Assembly: GCA_000720805.1 (NCBI GenBank)
Contig: JODI01000016.1
Span: 1-64,000, forward strand
Direction of reading: 5' to 3'
Length of the DNA: 64,000 nt
From: Streptomyces violaceoruber
Lineage (GTDB): Bacteria > Actinomycetota > Actinomycetes > Streptomycetales > Streptomycetaceae
Below the pieces are notes generated by a model. It was not told the DNA's origin and did no database searches. It worked only from the letters and a program-made list of their open reading frames with translations. Every line of letters begins with the position of its first letter. The first letter of the stretch is position 1. Shown piece after piece: positions 15,766 to 24,314 of this stretch. Position numbers and translations under genes: made by a program.

Positions 15766-17103
15766 TCACGGCTGCCAGGTGACCCGGTGTTCCGCCAGGT
15801 GTGCGAGCACCGCGTGGTTGGCCTCCCATCCGTCCGGGAACTTCACCACCGTCCCCAGCTGGACGGGCTCCGTGGACGGGTAGGCGTCGAGGAGGTCGGT
15901 GACGCCCTCGCGGCAGACCACGACGCAGGCGTGCCGGTGGCGGGAGGCGAGGACGCACAGGCGGCCGGTCTCCAGGTGGAACGCGGTGGCGTCGGGGCGG
16001 CCGGAGAGCGGGTGGAGTACGACCGTGACGTCGTACTCGCGGCCCTGGAGGCGGTTCGCCGTGTCGACGGTCACGTCAGTCGCGCCCAGCTCGGCCAGCG
16101 CCGCGCGGACCGCTGCCGCCTGGTCCCGGTGGGCCGTGCCGACCGCGATCCGGTCGGCGGTCAGGGGCGTGGGGTCGGGGGAGCGCTCCGAGGTGGCCGC
16201 CCCGCCCCGGTCCAGCAGCCGGCGCACGACGGTCGCCACCGCCCGCACCGCCTCGGGATCGGTGCGCGGGGTGTGCCGCGCGGGCAGCTCCAGCAGGCCC
16301 CAGCCCGACACGGCGGCCTCGTCGATCACCTTGTCGGGACCCGAACCGTCCGAGGGGACCGCGAAGGCGAGCCGGCGGTCGTGGTGATCCGTGCCGCTGC
16401 GGAAGGGCGTGTACGGGTAGAAGGCGGCCGAGATCAGCGGCGCCGCCGACGCCGGGAGGCGCCAGGACACCGGCAGGCGGTGCTGCGGCAGCTCGGGGTT
16501 GTGCGCGAGCAGGGTGGTCACGGCGGAGGCCGAGGGGTCGTACGACAGCCCCGCCCACTGCTCGCTGCCGACGATCGTGAACGGGTCCAGCTGGCCCGGG
16601 TCACCCACGAACAGCGCCCGCTCGAAGAGACCGGCCACGGCGAGCAGCGCGTCCGAGCGCATCTGGTACGCCTCGTCGACGATCGCGTGCCGCCACGGCT
16701 CGTCGACCTTCACGTGCCCCCACTTGGCGGCCGTCGAGATCACCACCGCGAGCCCGCCGAGATCGGAGGCCTTCGAGGACTTGCGTACGTTCGGCAGGTC
16801 GTCCAGCGCTTTGTCGTACGGGTCGCTGTCGCTGCTGTGCAGGCGGCCCACGGGCAGGTCGGGACTCTTCTCGGCGAGCCTGAGCACCAGGTCGTCGACC
16901 TGGGCGTTGGTCTGCGCGACCACCATCAACGGGCGCCCGGCGTCGGCGAGTTCCAGCGCCGCGCGGACCACGAGGGTGGACTTGCCGGCGCCGGGCGGGG
17001 AGTCGACGACGACACCGCGGTGCAGGCCGTGCAGGGTGTCGTGGAGGATCGCGTCGGTGGCGCGGGAGGCCTCGGCCCCGGGATCGAAGGCACCGGTCGT
17101 CAC
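15766..17103 (-). CDS. SF1 helicase/AAA ATPase, UPF1/Dna2 helicase-like
   Basis: 445 aa. Superfamily 1 motifs appear in order: Walker A SPPGAGKST at 35-43, the Q/N motif in VVAQTNAQVDDLVLRLAE, Walker B HAIVDEAYQM, motif III LFVGDPGQLDPF, motif IV-like FRSGTDHHDRRL, motif V TVDTANRLQGREYDVTVV and motif VI LCVLASRHRHACVVV. This is the layout of UPF1/Dna2-type 5'-3' helicases. GTG at 17103 overlaps the upstream stop (GTGA) and has GGAGG seven bases upstream. It is the third gene of the nuclease module and probably supplies ATP-driven unwinding to its partners. Confidence 0.82.
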   Translation of the reverse strand: MTTGAFDPGAEASRATDAILHDTLHGLHRGVVVDSPPGAGKSTLVVRAALELADAGRPLMVVAQTNAQVDDLVLRLAEKSPDLPVGRLHSSDSDPYDKALDDLPNVRKSSKASDLGGLAVVISTAAKWGHVKVDEPWRHAIVDEAYQMRSDALLAVAGLFERALFVGDPGQLDPFTIVGSEQWAGLSYDPSASAVTTLLAHNPELPQHRLPVSWRLPASAAPLISAAFYPYTPFRSGTDHHDRRLAFAVPSDGSGPDKVIDEAAVSGWGLLELPARHTPRTDPEAVRAVATVVRRLLDRGGAATSERSPDPTPLTADRIAVGTAHRDQAAAVRAALAELGATDVTVDTANRLQGREYDVTVVLHPLSGRPDATAFHLETGRLCVLASRHRHACVVVCREGVTDLLDAYPSTEPVQLGTVVKFPDGWEANHAVLAHLAEHRVTWQP

Positions 17104-18689
17104 AGAACGTCCTCCTCGGTCACGGGGTCGGGATCGGGCACCGTCGCCTCGCCCGGCGGCCCGCCGTGTGTCCACGGGGTGTCCTCCGGGTCGGGCAGTT
17201 TCGCGCCGCCACGCTGCTCGTGCTCGAAGAGGGTGAAGCAGACCCGGTCGCCCTTCTCCGGCACCGAACCGGGCTCGGGCTCCTTGCCACGGCCCATCTT
17301 GTCGACGATCCGCAGGACCAGCAGGTCCTCCGCCTCCAGGCCCACGAACTCGGCGGACTGCGGCTTGCCGCCCAGCGAGCGGTACACCTTCGCGCGCTCG
17401 CCGAGATGCGGCCGGTCGTCCGTGCGGACGGTCACCAGGGGGCGCGGGCTGGGCCGCTTGCCCTCGCTGTACGCCATGACGACATCCGTGACCTCGCCCG
17501 CGAACGCCTCCCCGGACAGCCGCCGCCCCGCCATGACCAACGGGTCGTCGAGTGCCTCCTGGGCCTCCAGGCGGGCCTGCTCGCGCTCGCGCGCGGCGAG
17601 CTTGTTCGCGGCGGTCACCGCGTCGTCGCGACGCGGCTGCGGCGGCTCACCGGCCAGGACGCGGTCGCGGTGGGCGGTGAACGACCAGCGGTCCCGCGTC
17701 CACCGCTCCTCGACGTGCGCGCCTTCCGGCAGCGCCCGCAGCAGGTCCAGGCCCCGCCACACCGCGTCCCAGGTGGGGCGCGTCCGGCTCTCCACCAGGG
17801 AGTGCAGTTCGCGTTCGGCGGCGGTGAGGATGCCGAGCCGGTCGTCGGCCTGCAGACCGTCCTCGGCGGCGGCGAGGGCGGTGCGGGCGCGGTCGTAGCG
17901 CTCGATGGCGGGCGCGAGGAGTTTGTTGTCGAACGCCGGGTCGGTGGCCGGGCCGGCGGGCGGGCACACCAGATGGCCGTGCGCGTCCCGGCGCAGCTCC
18001 GCCTCGAGGGCCGCCTCGGCGCCGGAGACGCCCTCGGGCGGGTCGATCCAGGCGAGCAGGGCTCCGAGGTGCTGGTCCTCCAGGGTGGACTGGCCGGTGG
18101 CCCAGTGCCGGGCCAGCACGTCGGTCATGGCCAGCAGCAGGGAGGAGCCGGGCACCCGGGCGCGCTCCCCGAAGTGGGTCAGCCACCGGCCGAGCAGCGG
18201 CAGCCGGGGCGGGGCGGGGTAGGGGGTCTCCGGGTCCTGCTCCGCCGTACGCCGGAAGCGCATGGAGCGGCCGAGCAGTCGTACGAACTCGACGCCCGCG
18301 CGGCTCGGCACGATCAGCTGCGGGGCGTCCGTGCACAGGTCCACCTCGACCTTGACCCGCTTGCCGGTCTCCGGATCGGTCTCGGTGCGCTCGGCGGCCT
18401 CGACGGAGTCGGCGTACGTGTCGACGTACGGCAGGACGACGTCGGCGAGTTCGGCGAGGAACGCGAACCTGAGGTCGCGGTCGCGGGGCTGCGGTACGAC
18501 CAGCAGCCGTGGCGCGTCCCGGTCGGTGCCGACCAGCGCGCCGAGCGGGGCGCCGGCCTCACCGGCGGTGGTCAGCGGCACGAAGACGAGCGGCCGCTCG
18601 GCCAGCCGCCGGTGCCGGACGGTGGCTGCGGGCTGGGCCCTGCCGGTGCTGACGGCTTCGAGACGGGCGAGGGTGGCGATCAACGACAC
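17100..18689 (-). CDS. Unknown protein between nuclease and helicase; possible DNA-binding/beta-barrel subunit
   Basis: 529 aa, no recognised domain. The N-terminal third is beta-rich with a VDLCTDAPQLIVPSRAGVEF segment. The middle (about 290-390) is helical and charged, with a coiled-coil-like KLAAREREQARLEAQEAL stretch. The C-terminal 100 residues (VTVRTDDRPHLGERAKVYRS; DRVCFTLFEHEQRGG) look like a small beta-barrel, comparable with the 1B barrel of Dna2-type helicases (inference). GTG at 18689 has GGAGGG seven bases upstream and overlaps the nuclease stop by 10 bases. Tight coupling on both sides argues for a complex with the nuclease and helicase. Confidence 0.75.
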   Translation of the reverse strand: MSLIATLARLEAVSTGRAQPAATVRHRRLAERPLVFVPLTTAGEAGAPLGALVGTDRDAPRLLVVPQPRDRDLRFAFLAELADVVLPYVDTYADSVEAAERTETDPETGKRVKVEVDLCTDAPQLIVPSRAGVEFVRLLGRSMRFRRTAEQDPETPYPAPPRLPLLGRWLTHFGERARVPGSSLLLAMTDVLARHWATGQSTLEDQHLGALLAWIDPPEGVSGAEAALEAELRRDAHGHLVCPPAGPATDPAFDNKLLAPAIERYDRARTALAAAEDGLQADDRLGILTAAERELHSLVESRTRPTWDAVWRGLDLLRALPEGAHVEERWTRDRWSFTAHRDRVLAGEPPQPRRDDAVTAANKLAAREREQARLEAQEALDDPLVMAGRRLSGEAFAGEVTDVVMAYSEGKRPSPRPLVTVRTDDRPHLGERAKVYRSLGGKPQSAEFVGLEAEDLLVLRIVDKMGRGKEPEPGSVPEKGDRVCFTLFEHEQRGGAKLPDPEDTPWTHGGPPGEATVPDPDPVTEEDVL

Positions 18690-20116
18690 GGGGCACCCTC
18701 CTGACCGGTGGCCGTCGCAGCCGTCGGGCTCTGCCGGCCTGGGGCCGCCGCCGCCGTCGGGTTGTGCTGCCCGAGTGCCGTCGCAGCCGTCGGGCCCTCC
18801 GTGCCTGGGGCCACGGCAGCCGCCGAGTCCTCCGCGCCGGGGCCTACGGCAGCCGCCGGGTCCTCCTCGCGGAGGGCCTCCGCGGGCGCCGTGCTCTCCT
18901 GGCCCGGTGCGGCCGAGGCCGCCGTGCTCTCCCGGCCGGATGCCCGCGCGTCCGCCTGCCTGAGCGCCTCCGCCCTCAGTGCGGCCGCCCTTCTGAGCGC
19001 CGCCACCGCCGGATCGGCCGGGTCGCCGGCCCGTCCGTGGGCCGCTGCCAGGACGTCCTCGACCGTGGTCAGGCCACCGAGTTCGGCGCGGACCGAGCGG
19101 CCGAGGGAGGTCACCGCGCCGGTCGTGCGGGAGCGGTCGCGGCAGTGGAAGGCCAGCTCGCAGGCGGACAGGCACTCGGGCGCGTATGTCGCCGACACCG
19201 CCTCGACGGCCGCCGTGAGCTGTTCGCGGGGCAGTTCTGGGGAGAAGCAGATGTCTTCGGGGAGGGTGTCGGCGATGTCCTGGAGGCGCGTGAGACGGGC
19301 CAGCTGACGGGCGGTCACCGCGCGCTGCTTGCGGATGTCGACGGCGGAGGCGGTGGCCAGGTTGGAGAAGTCCTTGGGGCAGACCAGCAGGACGTGGTGG
19401 CGTACGCGCGCCGGTGGGTCCAGTCGGGCGGCGACCTCCTCCAGCGCCAGGACGTACACCGCGGCCTGCCGGGCGGCCGCGCCGACCTTCGCCGGGTCCG
19501 CGGAGCCGTCCAGCATCGGGAAGGACTTGATCTCGACGACGGTCCAGCCGCCGTCCGGGTGCACGACCACCGCGTCCGGCTCCAGGAACGCGGGTGAGCC
19601 CGCGACGTCGAGCGCCAGCATCGGGTGGTCGAGCAGCGTCCAGGCGCCGGCCGCGGTGGCCTCGCGCAGGACGAGCTCCGTGCGTGCCGTGCGGCCCTCG
19701 GGGCCGATCGCGGTGAGGTCGGGAACCTCGGCGGCCGACGGCGGCTCTGCCCTTCGGTCCAGCTTCTCGTGCACCAGCCGCAGCAACTCCGCGCCGCCGT
19801 CCGACTTCACCCGCGCCTCGAACGCGTTGCCCCGGGTCAGGGCGAACTGCGACTGCCCGAACGCGGACGGAGCGCCCAGCGCGCTCGCCAGCGCCGTCTT
19901 GTTCACCCCGGCGCCGTCGAGGATCGCGCGCCGCTCGCAGCCGGGGTTGGCGGCGAGGGCCGCCAGGGCGCGGGCATCCAGCGCCTTGGCCGGGATCTCG
20001 GGACCGCGCAGCTCAGCGAGCCGGTGCCGGAGCGCCGTCCCCCGCGTCCGTGGGGGAGGCACTCGGTTCGGCTCCGTCTGCGAACCGGGACTCGCGCTGC
20101 CGTGGAATGTGCTCAC
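18680..20116 (-). CDS. RecB-type PD-(D/E)xK nuclease with putative Fe-S cysteines
   Basis: About 478 aa. The nuclease core reads EPDAVV (Asp181), VVEIKSF (Glu195, Lys197) and QAAVY (Gln217, Tyr221), matching motifs II and III (QxxxY) of RecB/Cas4/AddB nucleases. Four cysteines bracket it: Cys60 in NPGCERR, then Cys315, Cys319 and Cys325 (CLSACELAFHC), the arrangement that holds a 4Fe-4S cluster in Cas4, AddB and Dna2, though with one extra residue in the first spacing. The tail (about 395-475) is a degenerate Ala/Pro/Gly repeat. GTG 20116 is my preferred start; TTG 20146 and GTG 20140 are alternatives. The 5' part overlaps the PAP2 gene by about 104 bp. Confidence 0.8.
   Translation of the reverse strand: MSTFHGSASPGSQTEPNRVPPPRTRGTALRHRLAELRGPEIPAKALDARALAALAANPGCERRAILDGAGVNKTALASALGAPSAFGQSQFALTRGNAFEARVKSDGGAELLRLVHEKLDRRAEPPSAAEVPDLTAIGPEGRTARTELVLREATAAGAWTLLDHPMLALDVAGSPAFLEPDAVVVHPDGGWTVVEIKSFPMLDGSADPAKVGAAARQAAVYVLALEEVAARLDPPARVRHHVLLVCPKDFSNLATASAVDIRKQRAVTARQLARLTRLQDIADTLPEDICFSPELPREQLTAAVEAVSATYAPECLSACELAFHCRDRSRTTGAVTSLGRSVRAELGGLTTVEDVLAAAHGRAGDPADPAVAALRRAAALRAEALRQADARASGRESTAASAAPGQESTAPAEALREEDPAAAVGPGAEDSAAAVAPGTEGPTAATALGQHNPTAAAAPGRQSPTAATATGQEGAPCR
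18700..18965 (-). repeat. Degenerate tandem repeat in the nuclease C-terminus
   Basis: Variants of GCCGTCGCAGCCGTCGGG recur several times. They encode repeated PTAAxAxGxx/EDPAAAVGPGAE-type peptide units. It is the least constrained part of the module and may be a flexible linker. Confidence 0.7.
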
Positions 20117-20966
20117 CCGCGGAAGTCTTGCATCCGGCACTGACAAGTGGGGCCTGTGCGCCGGAAGAGCCCGCCGGGACGTCCGCGAACCGGACCCGCG
20201 CGCTCGCCGTCGCCCGCTCCGCGATCCGCGAGACGAAGGGCGCGAGCAGCAGTCCGACGCCCATCACGGCGGCACCCGCCACCGCGTCCAGGAAGTAGTG
20301 GTTGGCGGTGCCCATCACCACGATCGTCGTCACCAGCGGGTAGACCACACCGGCGGCCTTGGCGGTACGCGTCCTGCCATAGCGCCACAGCAGCACTCCG
20401 CACCACAGGGCCCAGCCCACGTGCAGGCTCGGCATGGCCGCGTACTGGTTGGTCATACCGCCCATGCCCCGCGGGGCGCTCGCCTCACCGCCCCACCAGC
20501 CGTACGAGCTGTACTGCGCCATCGTGTCGACGAAACCGTGGCCGGCGGAGAGCAGGCGGGGCGGACAGGTCGGCAGCAGGGTGAAGCCGATCAGGCCGAT
20601 GAAGGTCGACGTCATCAGCCAGGTGCGGGCCATCCGGTAGTGCACGGCGTGCGACCGGAACACCCAGACCATGACGGCGGGCGTGACCAGGTAGTGCAGC
20701 GACGCGTACCAGAAGTCGGCCGGGACGCCGATCCAGGCCTCGCTGGTGAACAGCCGGTTGAGCGGATGCTCGGCGTTGATGCGCAGGAACTTCTCGATGC
20801 GCAGGATCGTCAGACCGTGGTCGACGGCGCCGGCCACGTCGCCCCGCGCCAGCAGCCGGCCGGCCGAGTAGCAGGCGTACACCATGATGATCAGCGGCAG
20901 CTCGGTCCACCAGCGCAGCCGGGCCCGAGGGGCCGCCTCGATGCCCGGTGTCACGGTCTGCAGCAT
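20013..20966 (-). CDS. PAP2-superfamily membrane phosphatase / inositol phosphorylceramide synthase-like protein
   Basis: 317 aa integral membrane protein with about six helices. The catalytic segments of the PAP2_3 group are present: AAMPSLHVGWALW (Ser-Leu-His) and GTANHYFLDAVAGA (His with the DxxxG context). These enzymes transfer or hydrolyse phosphate on lipid or prenyl carriers at the outer membrane face. The hydrophilic C-terminus (after about residue 250) overlaps the start of the nuclease gene on the same strand. ATG at 20966. The lipid substrate cannot be deduced. Confidence 0.85.
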   Translation of the reverse strand: MLQTVTPGIEAAPRARLRWWTELPLIIMVYACYSAGRLLARGDVAGAVDHGLTILRIEKFLRINAEHPLNRLFTSEAWIGVPADFWYASLHYLVTPAVMVWVFRSHAVHYRMARTWLMTSTFIGLIGFTLLPTCPPRLLSAGHGFVDTMAQYSSYGWWGGEASAPRGMGGMTNQYAAMPSLHVGWALWCGVLLWRYGRTRTAKAAGVVYPLVTTIVVMGTANHYFLDAVAGAAVMGVGLLLAPFVSRIAERATASARVRFADVPAGSSGAQAPLVSAGCKTSAGEHIPRQRESRFADGAEPSASPTDAGDGAPAPAR

Positions 20967-21158
20967 CCGATCGCCTCCCCCTTCGTCTCGCGCGCCCGGT
21001 GATGTCTGGCCCGTCGTGTCACCTTACGGCGTGTTCACACTCCCCCATGGAGTGGCCCCCGGCCCCCTAGACGCGGAGATCGCCCGCCGGGTTGCGCTTG
21101 CACAGCGTGCGGGATGATGGAGGGATTCCGCCTGCGAATTCACCCGGAAAGGTCCCCC

Positions 21159-21752
21159 ATGGCACCGCGCATCCTGCTGGCCCGGCACGGACAGACGGCG
21201 TGGTCGCTGTCCGGACAACACACCGGCAGGACCGACGTGCCCCTCTTGGAGGAGGGCCGGCGCGGCGCCAAACTGCTCGGCGAGCGCCTGCGCCGGGCGC
21301 CGTACGACGGCCTCGACGGGGTGGAGATACGCACCAGCCCGCTGGCCCGCGCGCGGGAGACGTGCGAACTCGCCGGCTTCGGTGAGCGAGCGCACACCTG
21401 GGACACGCTCATGGAGTGGGACTACGGCGCCTACGAGGGCCTGACCCCGCAGGACATCCAGGCCCTCAGCCCCGGCTGGCTCATCTGGCGCGACGGCGTA
21501 CCGGAGGGCGAGTCCCCCGCCGAGGTGGCGGCCCGCGCGGACGAGGTGGTCGCCTGGGCGCGGGAGACCGACCGGGACGTGCTGGTCTTCGCGCACGGGC
21601 ACATCCTGCGCTCCATAGGCGCGCGCTGGCTCGGCCTGCCACTGGACTTCGCGGCGCGGATCCGGCTGAACCCGGCCTCGCTCTCGGTCCTCGGCTGGGC
21701 ATACGGCGAACCGGCCATCGAGAGCTGGAACGACCTGGGGCACCTGACCTGA
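21159..21752 (+). CDS. Histidine phosphatase family protein
   Basis: 197 aa phosphoglycerate-mutase-like phosphatase. The phospho-acceptor motif LLARHGQT is at 7-14 (His10), [10 protein letters not shown] supplies the substrate-binding Arg, and FAHGHILR contains the second His. It hydrolyses a small phosphorylated metabolite; the subfamily includes acid phosphatases and CobC-like enzymes. GGAAAGG lies just upstream of ATG 21159. It converges on the NsdA-like gene across a tandem repeat made of copies of both genes' 3' ends. Confidence 0.88.
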   Translation: MAPRILLARHGQTAWSLSGQHTGRTDVPLLEEGRRGAKLLGERLRRAPYDGLDGVEIRTSPLARARETCELAGFGERAHTWDTLMEWDYGAYEGLTPQDIQALSPGWLIWRDGVPEGESPAEVAARADEVVAWARETDRDVLVFAHGHILRSIGARWLGLPLDFAARIRLNPASLSVLGWAYGEPAIESWNDLGHLT

Positions 21753-22065
21753 GGCACCGGCCCGTTCGGGCGGTGCGGGGCAGTGAGGCCTGCCTGACCC
21801 GGGGCACGTGTCCTGAGGTGGGCGGCCGGTCCAGACGGTGCGGGGCAGTGAGGCGTGCCTGATCCCGGGCACCTGTTCGGTTGTCGGCGGCCGGTTCAGG
21901 CGGTGCGCGGCAGTGAGGCGTGCCTGATCCGGAGCACCTGTTCTGTCCTCGGCGGGCGGTTCACGCGGGGCGCGCGCCGGCGAGATGTGCCTGACCTGGG
22001 GCACAGCACGTGTTCTGTCGCCCGCGTCCCGCTCAGGCGGTCCGCGGCTGTGAGGCGTGTCTCTC
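21735..22065. repeat. Imperfect 65-70 bp tandem repeats of a convergent gene junction
   Basis: About four and a half degenerate units, marked by CAGTGAGGC-type cores near 21781, 21846, 21911, about 21978 and 22048. Each unit fuses a copy of the phosphatase 3' end (ACCTGGGGCACCTGA-like) with a copy of the NsdA-like gene's 3' end (TCAGGCGGTGCGCGG-like). The first and last units include the real stop codons. It appears to have grown by tandem duplication of the stop-to-stop junction. Confidence 0.85.
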
Positions 22066-23502
22066 CAGGAAAGCCGACACGCCCGACGCCCGCCGGTGCG
22101 GACGCAGGACCCGTGCCGTGGCCGCCAGCATCGTCTGGACGCGGGACGACTGGACCTCTCCCAGCAGGTCGAGCACCTTCATACCCGCCGCGGCGGCCTC
22201 GTCGGGACAGCCCCCGCGCGCGAGGTCGTCGGCCAGCTCCGCCGTGTACAGGGCGATGTTCCGGGTGAAGTGCGGATCCTGGAGGCGGGCCGCCCGGCGC
22301 GCGTGCCGGGCCGCGCGCCGCCAGTCGCCCAGCGTCGACCAGCACTGCGCCTCCAGGCCCTCCAGCTCGGCCTCTCCGTAGAAGCTCATCCACTCGGGGT
22401 CGGCGTCCGAGTGGCCTCGTTCGAAGAGGGCCTGTGCGCGGGCGAGCGCCTGTTCGCAGCCGGTGCGGTCGGCGAGTCCGGCCCAGCCGCCCGCCTCGCG
22501 CAGCGCGAGCAGCGACATCAGCCGGGCGGAGCCCAGCGGGCGGGCGACGCGCTGCGCGGCCTGCGCCGCCCGGACCGCCTCACGCGGGCGTCCGGCGTCG
22601 CGCGCGAGGAACGCCGTGTTGCAGAAGGCGTGCGCCTCCAGTGCGTCGTCGCCGCTCACCCGGGCGGTCGCGAGGGCCTCCGCGTAGTGCGAGCGGGCGT
22701 CGTCGTAGCGGCCCGAGTCATGGGCCAGCCAGCCCACCGAGATGGCCAGTTCACCGGCGCCGGAGTGGAGCCGGTCGGCGGTCGCCTGCCGGGTCACGCC
22801 GGCGTCCAGCAGCGCGTACGCGGCGCGCAACGGAACCGCCGCGCGCCGGTAGAGACCGTCGGCGCCGTGCCGGTCGTCGAGCAGCCGGATTCTGCGGACG
22901 GCCTCCTCGAGCGCGCTCGCCTCGCTCCCGCCGACCCGGCGGACGGGACGGTCCGCGGCCACGGCGTCGAAGGCGAGCCCCAGCGGGCCCAGCGAGGCGG
23001 CGGCCACCGTGGCGCCCCCGCCGGTCATGAATGCGCGACGCAGCACGTCGCTCTCCTCGTAGTTGTCGTGCGTCTCGTACGGTCCGTGTGTGCCGTACGG
23101 ATCCTGTGTGTCCTGCGTGTCATACGGCTCGTCCGACTCCCGTGTCTCACCCGGGGCGCACGCCGGGCTCGAGGTGCCCGCGGAGGGCGCGTCCCCGGCT
23201 GCGCGCGGCCGGCGTCCGCGGACGGACGAGCGGGGCGCGAACCCGAGGTCGGTGAGCGTGCGGCCGGGGAACATGTGCAGGAACACCCGTTCGTACGCGT
23301 AGTTGGGGCAGCGGATCTCACCGGCCTCGACGCGGCCGACGTAGCGCGCGTCGCAGCTCACCCGCTCGCCGATCTCGCGGGCGGCCCGCCGTACCGCCGC
23401 GGCGAACTCGGCCGGCGAGCGCTGCCCGCGCAGCTGCCGGAACGCGATGTTCGGCTGAGGTGGTGTGGGGGGCTGGGACGAGGTCACCATTGACGACGCC
23501 AT
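22033..23502 (-). CDS. NsdA-like HTH/TPR regulatory protein
   Basis: 489 aa. The N-terminus (about residues 12-75) is a helix-turn-helix-like segment, NIAFRQLRGQRSPAEFAAAV and YVGRVEAGEIRCPNYAYERV. An acidic low-complexity linker follows (about 125-150, Tyr-Asp-Thr-Gln repeats). The C-terminal 300 residues are TPR-like helical repeats (AYALLDAGVTRQATADRLHS; ARSHYAEALATARVSGDDAL). This is the layout of NsdA-type Streptomyces regulators, known as negative regulators of sporulation and antibiotic production. ATG 23502 has GAGAGGAC upstream. Orthology to nsdA itself is not proven; many paralogues exist. Confidence 0.75.
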   Translation of the reverse strand: MASSMVTSSQPPTPPQPNIAFRQLRGQRSPAEFAAAVRRAAREIGERVSCDARYVGRVEAGEIRCPNYAYERVFLHMFPGRTLTDLGFAPRSSVRGRRPRAAGDAPSAGTSSPACAPGETRESDEPYDTQDTQDPYGTHGPYETHDNYEESDVLRRAFMTGGGATVAAASLGPLGLAFDAVAADRPVRRVGGSEASALEEAVRRIRLLDDRHGADGLYRRAAVPLRAAYALLDAGVTRQATADRLHSGAGELAISVGWLAHDSGRYDDARSHYAEALATARVSGDDALEAHAFCNTAFLARDAGRPREAVRAAQAAQRVARPLGSARLMSLLALREAGGWAGLADRTGCEQALARAQALFERGHSDADPEWMSFYGEAELEGLEAQCWSTLGDWRRAARHARRAARLQDPHFTRNIALYTAELADDLARGGCPDEAAAAGMKVLDLLGEVQSSRVQTMLAATARVLRPHRRASGVSAFLERHASQPRTA

Positions 23503-23795
23503 GGCCGGGTCCTCTCGTGCGAACCGTCGAACCATGCCGGAAGCGGGGTGAACGCGCGGTGAGTCGACTGCTGTGCCGACGTGGTCACCCTGGTTCCCGG
23601 CGGGCAAGAACGTACCCGCTGTGCACGGCCCGCCACGCAGGGTTTGGCTACAAACCGGATATCTCATACGGGATCTGCCATGAACTGCCATCCTTTGCGG
23701 CGGACTTCGCCCGTAGCCGTTGACGTGTCGCCGCGTTGAACTCGGTGGACCGGGAGCCGCCCGACTCCCGACCAGGTCGTTGGAGGAGGGGTTCC

Positions 23796-24224
23796 GTGGT
23801 GGAGGCCGCGATGGAGACCAGCCAGAGCACTGATCCGTGTACGCAGGCCGAGTCCGGCGTGCCGCCTTACTGTCCGGACACCGCGTGCGATCTCGTCACG
23901 GTGCCGACCCGGCAGGGGCTCGAGGCGGTCGACATCCTGCGTCGGGGGGTGGGCGACGCGGTGGGGCCCGTACTGCACGACGACGGCGGCGACACGCTGG
24001 GGTTCCTGGTCCCGCCGGGCACCGCGGCGGCGTGGGACATGCCGGGAAGCACCTGCACGGAGACCGACGGGCAGGGCCTGGGACCCAGCCCCGAGCCGCC
24101 GGTCGAGGGCTCGGACTGGCTGCTGCCGCCGGGTGACGCGGACCTCGCGACGGATCCGGCGGTGCTGCGAGCGGCGCTGGGGGAGGCGGCACGATTGATC
24201 GAGGTGGCGGACAACTGCCGGTGA
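23796..24224 (+). CDS. Conserved hypothetical protein, about 142 aa
   Basis: Small acidic protein with no recognised domain. Segments YCPDTACDLVTVPTRQGLEA and GFLVPPGTAAAWDMPG suggest a compact alpha/beta domain like the small unknowns beside regulatory genes in Streptomyces. It starts with GTG 23796 (or the adjacent GTG 23799) after AGGAGGGG. It diverges from the NsdA-like gene across about 290 bp with a TTGACG element near 23718 that could be its -35. Function unknown. Confidence 0.7.
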   Translation: MVEAAMETSQSTDPCTQAESGVPPYCPDTACDLVTVPTRQGLEAVDILRRGVGDAVGPVLHDDGGDTLGFLVPPGTAAAWDMPGSTCTETDGQGLGPSPEPPVEGSDWLLPPGDADLATDPAVLRAALGEAARLIEVADNCR

Positions 24225-24314
24225 CCTGGGCGCGAGCCGAGCCGGCGGACGACCCTGGACGGCCCTGTGCGAGATCGCTGAGCCGTCCCCTCTGGCGCAC
24301 CGGATAATGGGGCG

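Noticed and set aside
16189..16202. GGGGAGCGCTCCGA, a CebR-box-like palindrome within the SF1 helicase gene
   Set aside because: It lies deep inside coding sequence, has mismatches at both ends, and is not near a start codon. In GC-rich DNA AGCGCT cores occur by chance.
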